Shown here piece by piece: positions 1 to 9,042 of a DNA stretch of 64,000 bases (position 1 is the first letter of the stretch; each line of letters starts with the position of its first letter). The DNA is from Faecalibacterium sp. I3-3-33 (lineage in GTDB: Bacteria; Bacillota; Clostridia; Oscillospirales; Ruminococcaceae): contig NZ_CP094469.1 in assembly GCF_023347295.1 (NCBI RefSeq), positions 2,232,001-2,296,000 of the forward strand, read 5' to 3'. The notes below the pieces were generated by a model. The model did no database searches. It had not been told where the DNA came from and saw nothing but the letters and a program-made list of their open reading frames with translations. Made by a program: the position numbers and the translations under genes.

Positions 1-46
1 ACACTGCTGTAAACGCAATGATACCATTGAAGAAAGGGATCTTACC

Positions 47-280
47 ATGACTACTTCTACCATGAAAATGCCCGCCAGCTATTCCGCCATCGAAGCCGAA
101 GAGATGACCTACCTGGACGGCGGTGCCAACAACGCTTATCAGGCCTTCCTGGACGTTGGCAAGGTGTTCAACTACATCGCCCGCATCTTCTCCGGTGCAA
201 GTTCCATCATCAATAACGTCAACGTCATCTACCAGTCCTTTGTATCGCTGAACAGCCTGCTGGGCAGCTTCGGCAAGTAA
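47..280 (+). CDS. MAM-like double-glycine leader peptide
   Basis: This 77-residue protein begins after an AAAGGGA ribosome binding site. Residues 8-28 contain MPASYSAI followed by EMTYLDGGAN. The Gly25-Gly26 pair looks like the cleavage site of leaders processed by C39-peptidase (PCAT-type) ABC exporters. From memory, the F. prausnitzii MAM protein starts with a very similar MPANYSVI...EMTYVNGGAN segment, so I infer the same leader family. The predicted mature part is about 51 residues, Asn/Ser rich and amphipathic, much shorter than MAM. No exporter is visible because the window begins 46 bases upstream. It could equally be a class II bacteriocin-like peptide. Met6 or Met8 are alternative starts. 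Confidence 0.75.
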   Translation: MTTSTMKMPASYSAIEAEEMTYLDGGANNAYQAFLDVGKVFNYIARIFSGASSIINNVNVIYQSFVSLNSLLGSFGK

Positions 281-303
281 AAGGATCACCCCAAAGTCTG
301 GAT

Positions 304-347
304 ACGGGAGCCGCGCTTTTTTCGAAAAAGTGCGGCTCCCGTTTTTC
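304..347 (+). terminator. Rho-independent terminator of the MAM-like gene
   Basis: The arms ACGGGAGCCGC and GCGGCTCCCGT, extended inward by a T/A-rich stem, are followed by a five-T run. The hairpin starts 24 bases after the stop codon. Confidence 0.85.
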
Positions 348-527
348 GTAGACGCAGCAATTCAGTGCATTACTGCGCAGAACTTCACGCCCCAGAATTA
401 TGAAGGAAAATTTTAACAATTCTGTGGTATATTACCTTATTTTTGGGCGTTTTGCACACAAAGCAAAATAATTTGCGATATTTTTTTGGGCTTTACCTCT
501 TGATTTTGTGTCTGATTTGTTATATTG

Positions 528-556
528 TTGTTACAGGGGATGTGTTAGAATAAAGT
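528..556 (+). promoter_or_regulatory. Candidate promoter of the pilus operon
   Basis: TTGTTA and TAAAGT are separated by 17 bases. The resulting 5-prime leader would be about 120 bases. The match to consensus is only moderate, and other AT-rich hexamers nearby are possible. Confidence 0.35.
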
Positions 557-685
557 AGTTTATAAAAGACCTCTCTGGTCGCGCAAATCGCGCGGCGGCA
601 AGCGATTTTTCAGGCATTTTCTTTAAGTTTTTTCGGAATTTTCGAAAGAAATTTCGTCATCTTACATTTGGGAGTTTGTACGTAA

Positions 686-1225
686 ATGGCAGATCGTGAA
701 CTGCGGCGAATGCACCGCGCTGAATTGATAGAGATCATCTATGCGCTGAAACAGAGCGAGGACCAGCTCAAGGCGCAGAACGCCGCGCTCACCGCGCAGC
801 TGCAGGACCGGCAGCTCCGGCTGGAAAGCGCCGGTTCCATCGCGCAGGCCGCGCTGGAGCTGAACAACGTGTTCGCCGCCGCGCAGGCCGCCGCCGATGA
901 CTATCTGCACTCGGTGCAGGCCAGCCTTGCGGACACCAACGCCACCGCCGCCAACACCCTTTCGCAGGCGCGCAGCGAGGCCAAACGCATTCTGGAACAG
1001 GCACAGGCAGACGCCGACAGCCTGAAGGCGCAGGCGCAGCAGGAATGCGACGCCATGACCGCCGCCGCCGCGCAAAAGCGCACCCAGACCGAGGCCGACT
1101 GCAAGGCCATGGTGGAGCGCGCCGAGCAGGAGGTGCAGCAGCGCTGGCAGGCATTTGACCGCAAGGCCAACGAGCTGCTGGACCAGTACCGCAGCACCGA
1201 CGGCCTGCCTTCGGAGGAAACATGA
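686..1225 (+). CDS. Coiled-coil protein at the head of the pilus locus
   Basis: This 179-residue soluble protein has no signal peptide or membrane segment. Residues 1-25 form a basic and acidic head (MADRELRRMHRAELIEIIY). The rest, to about residue 170, is Ala/Gln/Glu-rich heptad-like sequence predicted to form a long coiled coil, in the style of DivIVA or ATP synthase b-subunit stalks. The start is preceded by GGGAG. Its stop overlaps the signal peptidase start (ATGA), so the two are translationally coupled. A role in placing the pilus assembly machinery is an inference from position only. Confidence 0.75.
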   Translation: MADRELRRMHRAELIEIIYALKQSEDQLKAQNAALTAQLQDRQLRLESAGSIAQAALELNNVFAAAQAAADDYLHSVQASLADTNATAANTLSQARSEAKRILEQAQADADSLKAQAQQECDAMTAAAAQKRTQTEADCKAMVERAEQEVQQRWQAFDRKANELLDQYRSTDGLPSEET

Positions 1226-1812
1226 AAAAACGCGATATCCGGTTCGCTTCCATCCCTTCCACCGAGGAAGTGGCCGCAGAACGTGAGCGTCTTGCGTACC
1301 AGAGCCGCTACCAGCGGGTGCTGCGCAGTACGATCTATATTCTGGTGGTGGTGGCCGCAGCAGCCGTGCTGCTGGCTACGCTGTTTCTGCCGGTGCTTCA
1401 GGTCTCCGGCGACAGCATGAACCCTACGTTGAATGACAAGGACATTATCCTGCTGGTAAAATCCAACCACATTGAAAACGGCGAGCTGTGCGGGTTTTAC
1501 TGGCAGAACAAGCTGCTGCTCAAGCGCATCATCGGTCAGCCCGGTGATGTGATCGATATGGACGTGAACGGCGTGGTCTCGGTAAACGGCGTGGCGCTGG
1601 ATGAACCCTATGTGGACACGCTGACCGTGGGCGAATGCGACATCCGGTTCCCCTATCAGGTGCCGGAAAACCGCTACTTCGTGCTGGGCGACCACCGCGC
1701 CACTTCTATCGACAGCCGCAGCAGCGTGATAGGCTGCGTTGAAAAAAGCCAGATCGTGGGCAGGGTGTTCTTGAGGGTATGGCCCCTGTCCAGCTTTTCG
1801 TTGATCCACTGA
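1222..1812 (+). CDS. lepB: Signal peptidase I of the pilus locus
   Basis: This 196-residue type I signal peptidase (S26 family) has a single N-terminal membrane anchor at residues 35-57. Catalytic Ser65 lies in SGDSMNPTL, the general-base Lys101 in LLLKRIIGQPGD, and the third conserved box GDHRATSIDSR at 156-166. Both dyad residues are present, unlike some SipA-type pilus chaperones that have lost them. It sits directly before the adhesin gene, so it probably cleaves signal peptides of the pilins encoded downstream. Confidence 0.92.
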   Translation: MKKRDIRFASIPSTEEVAAERERLAYQSRYQRVLRSTIYILVVVAAAAVLLATLFLPVLQVSGDSMNPTLNDKDIILLVKSNHIENGELCGFYWQNKLLLKRIIGQPGDVIDMDVNGVVSVNGVALDEPYVDTLTVGECDIRFPYQVPENRYFVLGDHRATSIDSRSSVIGCVEKSQIVGRVFLRVWPLSSFSLIH

Positions 1813-1834
1813 CCCCGGGAGGAGGTATTCCGTT

Positions 1835-4800
1835 ATGAACGACATCCTTAAAACGTACATGGAGCGGTTCCGCGAGAACCGGCACACCTTGCGGCGCTAC
1901 ACCGCATTCGTGCTGGCGCTTGCCATGATCACCACCCTGTTCGTCAACTGGCAGCTGCATGGCGTGGGCATCTCGATGACCGCGCAGTACCAGTGCGGCG
2001 AGGAGGAGCACACCCACACGGCGGATTGCTACACCAAGGTGCTGACCTGCGGCTACGAGGAAGGCGAGCTTGAAAATGCGGACGAGGTGGCCACCGCCGC
2101 TGCTGCGACCAGCCAGCCCACCATTGAGGAAGAGCCCGCACCGCTGTCGCTGGAGCCGCAGATCGAGTTTGTGCCCCACGAGCACACCGAGGACTGCTAC
2201 ACCGAGGTGCAGACCCTGACCTGCATGGAGGAAGAGCACGTCCACGGTGACGACTGCTTTGACCCCGAGGACGGCAGCCTGATCTGCGACAAATTTGAGC
2301 ATACCCACGACGAAAGCTGCTATACCACCGAGTACGAGCTGACCTGCGGCCTGCAGGACGGCGAGCTTGTGGAGCAGGTAGTGGAGCCCACCCAGAGCGC
2401 CGAGCTGGCAGCGATGGCTGTGGCCGAGCCCGTGGCGCTGGCACCGATGGTGGACACCGTGGAGCCCATCTACCACCACCACACCGACGCCTGCTACGAG
2501 GAAGTGCTCACCTGCCCCCTGCCGGAGCATCAGCACACCGTAGCTTGCCTGAGCGACACCTCCGCTGACCTTGAGACCCCCGAGGAGTGGCAGGCCGCCA
2601 ACGCCGAGGCCGTGATCTCCGGCAACTGGGCCGAGGATCTGGTCAGCGTGGCAAAAACCCAGCTGGGCTACGAGCAGAGCGAGAAAAACTTTGAGATCGA
2701 CCCCGCGGACGGCGTGACCCTGCGCTACTACTCCCGCTACGGCCAGTCCTACGGCAACCCCTACGGCGAGTGGGACGTGATGTTCCTCTCTTACTGCCTG
2801 AAGTATGCCGGTATCCCCCAGAGCGCTATCCCGCAGGAGGCCAGCGTGCTTGCCCTGCGCAGCTCCATGAGCGACATGGAATGGCTGCTGGACGGCGAGG
2901 ACGGCAGTTCTGCCGATGTGGGCGACATCGTTATTTATAATAAGTACGTCACCCGCACCGTGGCTGTGGACAGCAGCGCCGACGGTGCAGCGGACGGTCT
3001 GGACGACCTGTTCAGCATGGACGCCGAGGGCGAGAACGGCGCAGAGCCTGAGGAATCCGGCACTGCTGCGCTGGATACCGCCCCTGCCGCCGAGGGCATG
3101 ACCACCCTCGATACCCCTGATATCCCTGATACCCCCGACACCGTTGACACGGACCAGCCCGCCGCAAAGCCGGTGGACAGCGCCGACACCGCTGCGCCCA
3201 GCGTGGGTTCCCCCGCTGCCGAGCCGCAGACCACTACCGTAACTGACGCTGAACCTGTGGAGACCGTGGGCATCGTGAGCGAAGCAGACGAGAACACGCT
3301 GACCGTTATCTCCGGCGATGTGGACGGCAAGGTGGCTGAGGTCACCCTTTCCACCGCCGAGGTTCTGGGCGTGGTGAGTGTTGCCTATGCCCAGTACGCA
3401 GACGAGATGCTCTCCTCTGCCGTTGACGGCGCACTGCGGGCACCTATGATGCTTGCGGCGGCGGGTCTTACTACCCAGCTGAAAGAGGATTGGATCACAG
3501 ACATCACAGTTAAGATTGACGACACGCAGTATAAAGTAAAGGACAGCGGTACTGTTAATACGTTTGACCTGACTGTCAAGGATGGCGGCTCTGTTGGCCT
3601 TACCTACAACTTTACCATCCCCGATAACCTGCCTGAAGGTACCACGACGCTGACCTACAAGCTGCCCGATGGATTTAAGCTATCTGAGAATGGCACTGCT
3701 GATCTTGAGGATAAAGATGGTAAAATAATCGGTACGCTTATCATCACCAAAAATGGTGATGTTACCCTTGATTTTAATAGCGACCTTCACGGTCATCAAA
3801 CCAGCGGCCACTTCTTTGTTGAATGTAAGGTAGACAGCGACAATGTTCAGACCAACGAGGGGATCAAGTTCCCCGGCGGCGGTACAACGATCAAAATCGA
3901 GAAAAAAACAAATCTCGACCTTAAAAAGGAGGGCAAAATCACCGGCCGGACAGAGGATGGCAAGTATAAGCTACATTATGTCGTACAGGCGATTTCTAAG
4001 TACGGCAGCGGCAAGGCCATTGATCTGAGCGATTACATGAAGCTAACGGAAAACAGCAACTTTGCCAATACTGCCACTTATGAGAACATTACGATCACTA
4101 AAAAAGACCGCAAAACCGATACAGTTCTTAAAGAGCTTAAAGCAAATGAAGATTTCAAGGTGACCGACGTTAAAAGCAGCGGCCTGACAGACAAAGGCAT
4201 TGCTGATGGTAACCCCGGCATCAAGATCACTGACATGAACGGCAAAGGTCTGCCCGCACTGGAAGAAAACCAGCGCTATGTTCTTGAGTACGATGTGGTC
4301 GTGGATCATATCGGCCCGGACGGTGCCGACTTGTACAACTGTGCGCTTGCAAACGATGAAAAGTCCGGCAGCAAGATCTATTTCCGAGACGAGCTGAACA
4401 AGAGCGGCAGCTACGATCCTAAAAAGAATGAGATCACATGGACTGTCACCATTATGCCCAACGGTGTATCCATGGACGGCTATGTGCTCAAGGATACCCT
4501 GCCGAGCGGTTGCACGATGACCGGTTATTTCAAGGTCGATGGCCAGTACGAAACCAACGATTTCCCTGACAAGGGGAAAGGCTCCTTCTCCTACACCTTC
4601 TCGGGTGAGCAGTATAAAAACCCGGCTTACAGCTACACCGTTATCTATACGACCACTGCTCCTGCGAACTTCCAAATCGGCGATAAGGTCAAAAACAACG
4701 CTTATTTGGAACTGAACGGCAACAAAAAGTGGGAAGCTTCCGGTGATGCGTCCTACAACGACCGTGGTCAGACCACCGAAAAGAAGGCAACGGCAGACAC

Positions 4801-7315
4801 CAAACTTACAGAGGATAAGGCAAACAACAAGGTTTTCACTCTGCCTTGGAGCTTGAAGGTCATTCCTCCCATCGTTTGGGGTGAAAAAGATGGCGTGAAG
4901 GATAACCACCTTGAGATCAAAGATTACATCAATGATCCTTGGGTTTCCTCTGGCAAGAATGAAAACAACGATCACTACGCTATCCTGAAAGACTTGCAGG
5001 CTGAGATCATAAAGAACCTCGTTGTTACGCTTAAAGATGACACCAAAATCCATTATGACCAGCTTAAAAACAACGGTCTGCGGCTTGAGGTACGGTACTA
5101 TACCGGTAGAAACGTTGATACAACTACCAAAGTCTACACGCTAAAGACCGCAGATAGCACCACCAAAACTGTACCGGACGATCTCTCAAATACGAAGATT
5201 AAGTCCTTCAAGCTTGTGTTCCATAAGGAGGGCTTTAACAACAGCAATCCTGTGGAATCCGTTGAGATCACAAGCTATACCACGCGGGGCGATTCCACCG
5301 GGCTGGGCGAAGGACAGACCATTTACTTCAAGAACGAGTCCGGTGGCAGTTCCGGTCAGTACGAGTACACCATCCCGGGTACACCTTCCCCCATGCAGCT
5401 GATCAAGATGTCTGCCGACAAGCCGCCTGAGAGTGCAACGTCTGAAGGTTATTACAAGACTGAAAATGTCAAGGTGACCTCCGGCAACGGTGAGGATGGC
5501 AAGACCTACATCTACTACCAGCTCAAGCTGGTCACCAACCAAGCTCCTCTGAATCTTCCGGCCACCATCACCGATCAGCTGCCAGATTATGTAAAATATG
5601 TTGCTGGCTCTGCTAAGTTGGTTGCCCAATATTATGGTAACCAATGGAATAATTATTACTATGATCGTACATCCTACACTGCTGCGGATGGTAGCCATAA
5701 AGGATGGAATGATAATGTCAGCCTGAGCGATGACCGTTTCTTTGCTAACAAGTATGATTCCACAAAAAACACCTTGACCTTCACGTTGCAGGACGAACTA
5801 AACTACGTTGCGGATCAATATACTTCTTTTTACATCCGCTATGCAGTCGAGGTGGATGATACCATCTGGGATTCGAACCTTGATACGGAAACCAAGATTT
5901 TCACTAACTCCGCTGAGTGGAATGGTGTAGGCAAGTCTGAGACCAAAACCGATGTTGAGCACCATTCCATTCTTGCAACAAAATCCGGCCATTATAACCA
6001 GAGTTCCAATACGGTCGATTATTCTGTTGTCATCAACCCGGACAGAAAAATGATCGGTCATGCAGAAAAGATTACCCTGACCGATACGCTGGTTGTGAAG
6101 GACGGCAAGAAAAACACCGCAGCGCTGGTTCAGTCCTCGGTCAAACTCTATTCCTACGATGCGCAAACCAAAACAACGGGTGCTTTGATCCCCAACGGTG
6201 CTTACGATGTGGACTACGAGGAGACCACCAATTCTGGCGGCGACCAGAATTTGTATATCCTTACCGTAAAAGTACCGAACGGGCATTCGTATCTGCTGGA
6301 ATATAAGTACAAGAACACCAGCAATACCGAATATGAGATGAAGAACACTGCACAGCTTGAGACCTATGTAGTCAAAGAGGTAAAAACAAAGGTTGAAAAG
6401 CAAACAATGGGCGGTAGCGCAAATACCATTGGCTTGACCATCCATAAGGTCGATAGTCAAAACATCTCCACCTCGTTGTATGGCGCGCATTTCAAGCTGG
6501 AATACTTTGATGCTGCAACTGGCACGTACAAAACACTGCACGAGATCATTGACGCAAATATAAAAGATGGCAGTTCCTTCTATCTTTCCTTCTCGGACAG
6601 CGGCAGCACCTCCACCGGTGACGGTACTGTTCTGCGTCCCTACAACACCCTTTACCGCCTGACCGAGACCAAAGCGCCCGATGGTTATGCAGTAGACCCC
6701 ACCCCGCACTACTTTATCTGGACTACCGATCTGGCAAGTAAGGATACTGCCTATAACACGGCAGTGGGCGAAAACGCTGCCGCAACCGGGGTCGATAAGA
6801 ACAACATCAACTTCTATTATGAGGGTGAAAGCATTACCCTTACGGTGAAGAACGCAAGCAACCGCCTTGTTATCCAAAAGCTTTGGGAAGATAAGTACGG
6901 CAATGCCATTGACGGAGCCGATGCAAAGCTGCCGCCAAGCATCACCGTGGAGCTCTACAAGCGCACCGCCCCCGATGGCGAAGGTAAGCGTGTAGAAACC
7001 CTGACGCTTACTAAGGAAAACGGTTGGAAAGCCACCTATCCTGTACCCGCCGTTGACCTTAGCTGCTACTTCTATGTAAAGGAGACCAGCACCGGTCAGA
7101 CCTACGATGTGAGCTACTCCAATAACAACGTACAGGGCACCGGTACCATTGTTGTGACCAACAAGGAAAAAGACAACACCGGCTACGAGCTCCCCTCTAC
7201 CGGTGGCACCGGTACACTCCCGTATACAGCCGTGGGCGGCACAATGATGCTGTCTGCGCTGGCATATAGTTTTATCCACCGCAAGCGCAGACATGAAGGG
7301 AGGGCAGATGACTAA
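1835..7315 (+). CDS. LPSTG-anchored giant adhesin with isopeptide-forming fimbrial domains
   Basis: This 1826-residue surface protein starts after a GGGAGGAGG ribosome binding site. A long signal or anchor segment occupies residues 20-42. Residues 54-238 hold six His-x-His...Cys units such as HTHTADC and HEHTEDC. A CHAP/NlpC-like segment follows at about 263-370, with the usual Trp-Cys replaced by Trp-Asp313-314. An acidic Pro/Thr-rich linker runs to about 545. Multiple immunoglobulin-like Cna-type and fimbrial isopeptide domains follow to about 1780. The C-terminus has LPSTG at 1786-1790, a hydrophobic segment and a basic tail. It is probably the pilus tip adhesin. Ligand unknown. Confidence 0.88.
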   Translation: MNDILKTYMERFRENRHTLRRYTAFVLALAMITTLFVNWQLHGVGISMTAQYQCGEEEHTHTADCYTKVLTCGYEEGELENADEVATAAAATSQPTIEEEPAPLSLEPQIEFVPHEHTEDCYTEVQTLTCMEEEHVHGDDCFDPEDGSLICDKFEHTHDESCYTTEYELTCGLQDGELVEQVVEPTQSAELAAMAVAEPVALAPMVDTVEPIYHHHTDACYEEVLTCPLPEHQHTVACLSDTSADLETPEEWQAANAEAVISGNWAEDLVSVAKTQLGYEQSEKNFEIDPADGVTLRYYSRYGQSYGNPYGEWDVMFLSYCLKYAGIPQSAIPQEASVLALRSSMSDMEWLLDGEDGSSADVGDIVIYNKYVTRTVAVDSSADGAADGLDDLFSMDAEGENGAEPEESGTAALDTAPAAEGMTTLDTPDIPDTPDTVDTDQPAAKPVDSADTAAPSVGSPAAEPQTTTVTDAEPVETVGIVSEADENTLTVISGDVDGKVAEVTLSTAEVLGVVSVAYAQYADEMLSSAVDGALRAPMMLAAAGLTTQLKEDWITDITVKIDDTQYKVKDSGTVNTFDLTVKDGGSVGLTYNFTIPDNLPEGTTTLTYKLPDGFKLSENGTADLEDKDGKIIGTLIITKNGDVTLDFNSDLHGHQTSGHFFVECKVDSDNVQTNEGIKFPGGGTTIKIEKKTNLDLKKEGKITGRTEDGKYKLHYVVQAISKYGSGKAIDLSDYMKLTENSNFANTATYENITITKKDRKTDTVLKELKANEDFKVTDVKSSGLTDKGIADGNPGIKITDMNGKGLPALEENQRYVLEYDVVVDHIGPDGADLYNCALANDEKSGSKIYFRDELNKSGSYDPKKNEITWTVTIMPNGVSMDGYVLKDTLPSGCTMTGYFKVDGQYETNDFPDKGKGSFSYTFSGEQYKNPAYSYTVIYTTTAPANFQIGDKVKNNAYLELNGNKKWEASGDASYNDRGQTTEKKATADTKLTEDKANNKVFTLPWSLKVIPPIVWGEKDGVKDNHLEIKDYINDPWVSSGKNENNDHYAILKDLQAEIIKNLVVTLKDDTKIHYDQLKNNGLRLEVRYYTGRNVDTTTKVYTLKTADSTTKTVPDDLSNTKIKSFKLVFHKEGFNNSNPVESVEITSYTTRGDSTGLGEGQTIYFKNESGGSSGQYEYTIPGTPSPMQLIKMSADKPPESATSEGYYKTENVKVTSGNGEDGKTYIYYQLKLVTNQAPLNLPATITDQLPDYVKYVAGSAKLVAQYYGNQWNNYYYDRTSYTAADGSHKGWNDNVSLSDDRFFANKYDSTKNTLTFTLQDELNYVADQYTSFYIRYAVEVDDTIWDSNLDTETKIFTNSAEWNGVGKSETKTDVEHHSILATKSGHYNQSSNTVDYSVVINPDRKMIGHAEKITLTDTLVVKDGKKNTAALVQSSVKLYSYDAQTKTTGALIPNGAYDVDYEETTNSGGDQNLYILTVKVPNGHSYLLEYKYKNTSNTEYEMKNTAQLETYVVKEVKTKVEKQTMGGSANTIGLTIHKVDSQNISTSLYGAHFKLEYFDAATGTYKTLHEIIDANIKDGSSFYLSFSDSGSTSTGDGTVLRPYNTLYRLTETKAPDGYAVDPTPHYFIWTTDLASKDTAYNTAVGENAAATGVDKNNINFYYEGESITLTVKNASNRLVIQKLWEDKYGNAIDGADAKLPPSITVELYKRTAPDGEGKRVETLTLTKENGWKATYPVPAVDLSCYFYVKETSTGQTYDVSYSNNNVQGTGTIVVTNKEKDNTGYELPSTGGTGTLPYTAVGGTMMLSALAYSFIHRKRRHEGRADD

Positions 7316-7468
7316 ACTGCACTTCCCTGCCGGACGCCCGGAGCTTAACCCCCGCCCGCCCAGCGCAAAGTTTACGCGATAGTCCGAACAAAAACCACAC
7401 CCCTCCCCCCTCCTGCACAAAAATGCAGGGGGCGGCAAGGGGCAGAGAAAAGAAAGGAGCTTTTCTCC

Positions 7469-8962
7469 ATGAAGAAAGCAATGAAGAAACTCATGGCTGC
7501 GCTGCTGGCAGTTGCTATGGTTTGCGCCATGGCGATCCCGGCGTTTGCTGAGGGTGCTGGTACTGCTGGCACTGGCACTACTTACACTATTACCATCAAC
7601 AATCCCGTTGGCACTTATGAAGCCTACCAGATCTTCTCCGGTGATCTTCATGATGGCACCCTGTCCAATGTTACTTGGGGTACTGGTGTCAGCGAAGCCG
7701 GTAAAACTGCTCTCGGCGATGCTAAAACCAAAGCTGCCAGCCTCAATGAAGCTAACGTCAAGACTTTTGCTGAGGAAGTAAGCAGCTACCTTGATGCAAC
7801 TTCCGGCACTTACGATGCTGGCAAAATCACCGGTCTGTCTGCCGGTTATTATCTGGTCAAGAATAGTTCCGTAGGCGAGCACGAAACCTACACCAGCTTT
7901 ATTCTGAAAGTCGTTAAGGATGTTAATGTTTTCCCGAAGGGTGACAAGCCCACTCTGGAAAAGAAAGTTAAGGATATCAACGACACCACTGACGACACTA
8001 CCTCCAACTGGCAGGACAGCGCTGACCATGATATCGGCGATGAGGTTCCTTTCCAGCTGACCGCTAAGATTGCAAGCAACTTTGCTGACTACAAGACCTA
8101 CAAGTTCGTGTTCCACGATGTACAGTCTGCTGGTCTGGACTTTTTGGAGGACACTGTAAAGGTTAAGGTTGGCGGCACTGAACTGACCGCTGACCAGTAT
8201 GAAGTTATCACCACCGGCCTGACCGATGGCTGCACCTTCCATGTTGTGATTGAAGATCTGAAACAAATCCGTAGCGCTGCCGCTGATGCTAAGGTCGTTG
8301 TTGAGTACAAGTCTAAGCTGAACAAGAACGCTGTGATTGGCTCCAAGGGCAACCCCAACGAGGCATATCTGGAATACTCTAACAACCCTTATGACACCCA
8401 CGGCACTACCACCACTCCCAATGACAAGGTCACTGTTTTCACCTTTAAGGTCATTGCAAACAAAATCGATGGTGCTACTACTAAAGCACTGGAGGGTGCC
8501 GCCTTTGCACTGTATAAGAAGGACAAGGCTGGTGACTGGAATCTGGTCGCACTGAACAACGCTACTGAATCTGCTGCTGGTGAATATACCATTGTAGATA
8601 AAGATAAGACCACGTTTGAATGGGTCGGTCTGGATGATGGTACCTATAAGATCAAAGAAGTTATTACCCCTGCTGGCTATAACACTATTGATGAGCAGAT
8701 TTTTACTGTTACTGCTGAGCATGACGTCACCTCTGAAGATCCCAAGCTGACTAGCCTGTCTGGTATTGCAACCATTGGTGAAATTCAATTTACCCCTGAT
8801 ACAAGTAAGGGCTCTTTGTCTACTAACATTGAGAACAACCGCGGCACTACCCTGCCCGGCACCGGCGGCATCGGCACCACCATCTTCTACGTTGTTGGCG
8901 GCGGCCTGATGGTTGCAGCAGCTGTTCTGCTCATTACCAAAAAGCGCATGGAGAACCGCTAA
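7469..8962 (+). CDS. Major pilin, SpaA-type, LPGTG-anchored
   Basis: This 497-residue protein has a signal peptide cleaved after AFA27. The sequence VNVFPKGDKP carries Lys157, the likely pilin-motif lysine used by the class C sortase. An isopeptide-forming fimbrial domain and a C-terminal Cna-B-like domain with an E-box-like KEVITPAGY follow. LPGTG lies at 462-466, before a membrane segment and basic tail. T-ending codons (GCT, GGT, ACT) are far more frequent than in neighbouring genes, as expected for a highly expressed shaft subunit. The 153-base gap upstream contains a GC-rich hairpin around 7401-7435. Confidence 0.9.
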   Translation: MKKAMKKLMAALLAVAMVCAMAIPAFAEGAGTAGTGTTYTITINNPVGTYEAYQIFSGDLHDGTLSNVTWGTGVSEAGKTALGDAKTKAASLNEANVKTFAEEVSSYLDATSGTYDAGKITGLSAGYYLVKNSSVGEHETYTSFILKVVKDVNVFPKGDKPTLEKKVKDINDTTDDTTSNWQDSADHDIGDEVPFQLTAKIASNFADYKTYKFVFHDVQSAGLDFLEDTVKVKVGGTELTADQYEVITTGLTDGCTFHVVIEDLKQIRSAAADAKVVVEYKSKLNKNAVIGSKGNPNEAYLEYSNNPYDTHGTTTTPNDKVTVFTFKVIANKIDGATTKALEGAAFALYKKDKAGDWNLVALNNATESAAGEYTIVDKDKTTFEWVGLDDGTYKIKEVITPAGYNTIDEQIFTVTAEHDVTSEDPKLTSLSGIATIGEIQFTPDTSKGSLSTNIENNRGTTLPGTGGIGTTIFYVVGGGLMVAAAVLLITKKRMENR

Positions 8963-8981
8963 GCTCTCCTTTTCCCCGGCA

Positions 8982-9011
8982 CAGAGCGGGGCCGCAAGGC
9001 CTCCTGCTCTG
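8982..9011 (+). other. Intercistronic hairpin after the major pilin
   Basis: CAGAGC and GCTCTG enclose an inner GGCC-GCAA-GGCC stem. There is no T run, so this is more likely a 3-prime mRNA stabiliser or partial attenuator than a full terminator. It could keep pilin message in excess over sortase message. Confidence 0.5.
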
Positions 9012-9042
9012 ATCCTGAAACTATAACGTTAGGGAGTAGCCC

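Larger units (their letters stand above)
281..685. other. Gene-free interval between peptide gene and pilus locus
   Basis: About 405 bases separate the peptide gene from the pilus locus. They hold the terminator at 304-347, an AT-rich stretch at about 410-560 with one plausible promoter, and a roughly 120-base leader with short GC-rich inverted segments near 580-610. I see no open reading frame with a ribosome binding site. Confidence 0.6.

Noticed and set aside
662..1075. Long open frames opposite the coiled-coil and signal peptidase genes
   Set aside because: They are GC-rich shadows without ribosome binding sites; the plus-strand genes have clear family motifs and coupled starts.
5798..8788. 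A 996-codon open frame on the minus strand under the adhesin and major pilin
   Set aside because: It spans two well-supported genes and their intergenic gap, lacks any family motif and reflects codon bias on the other strand.
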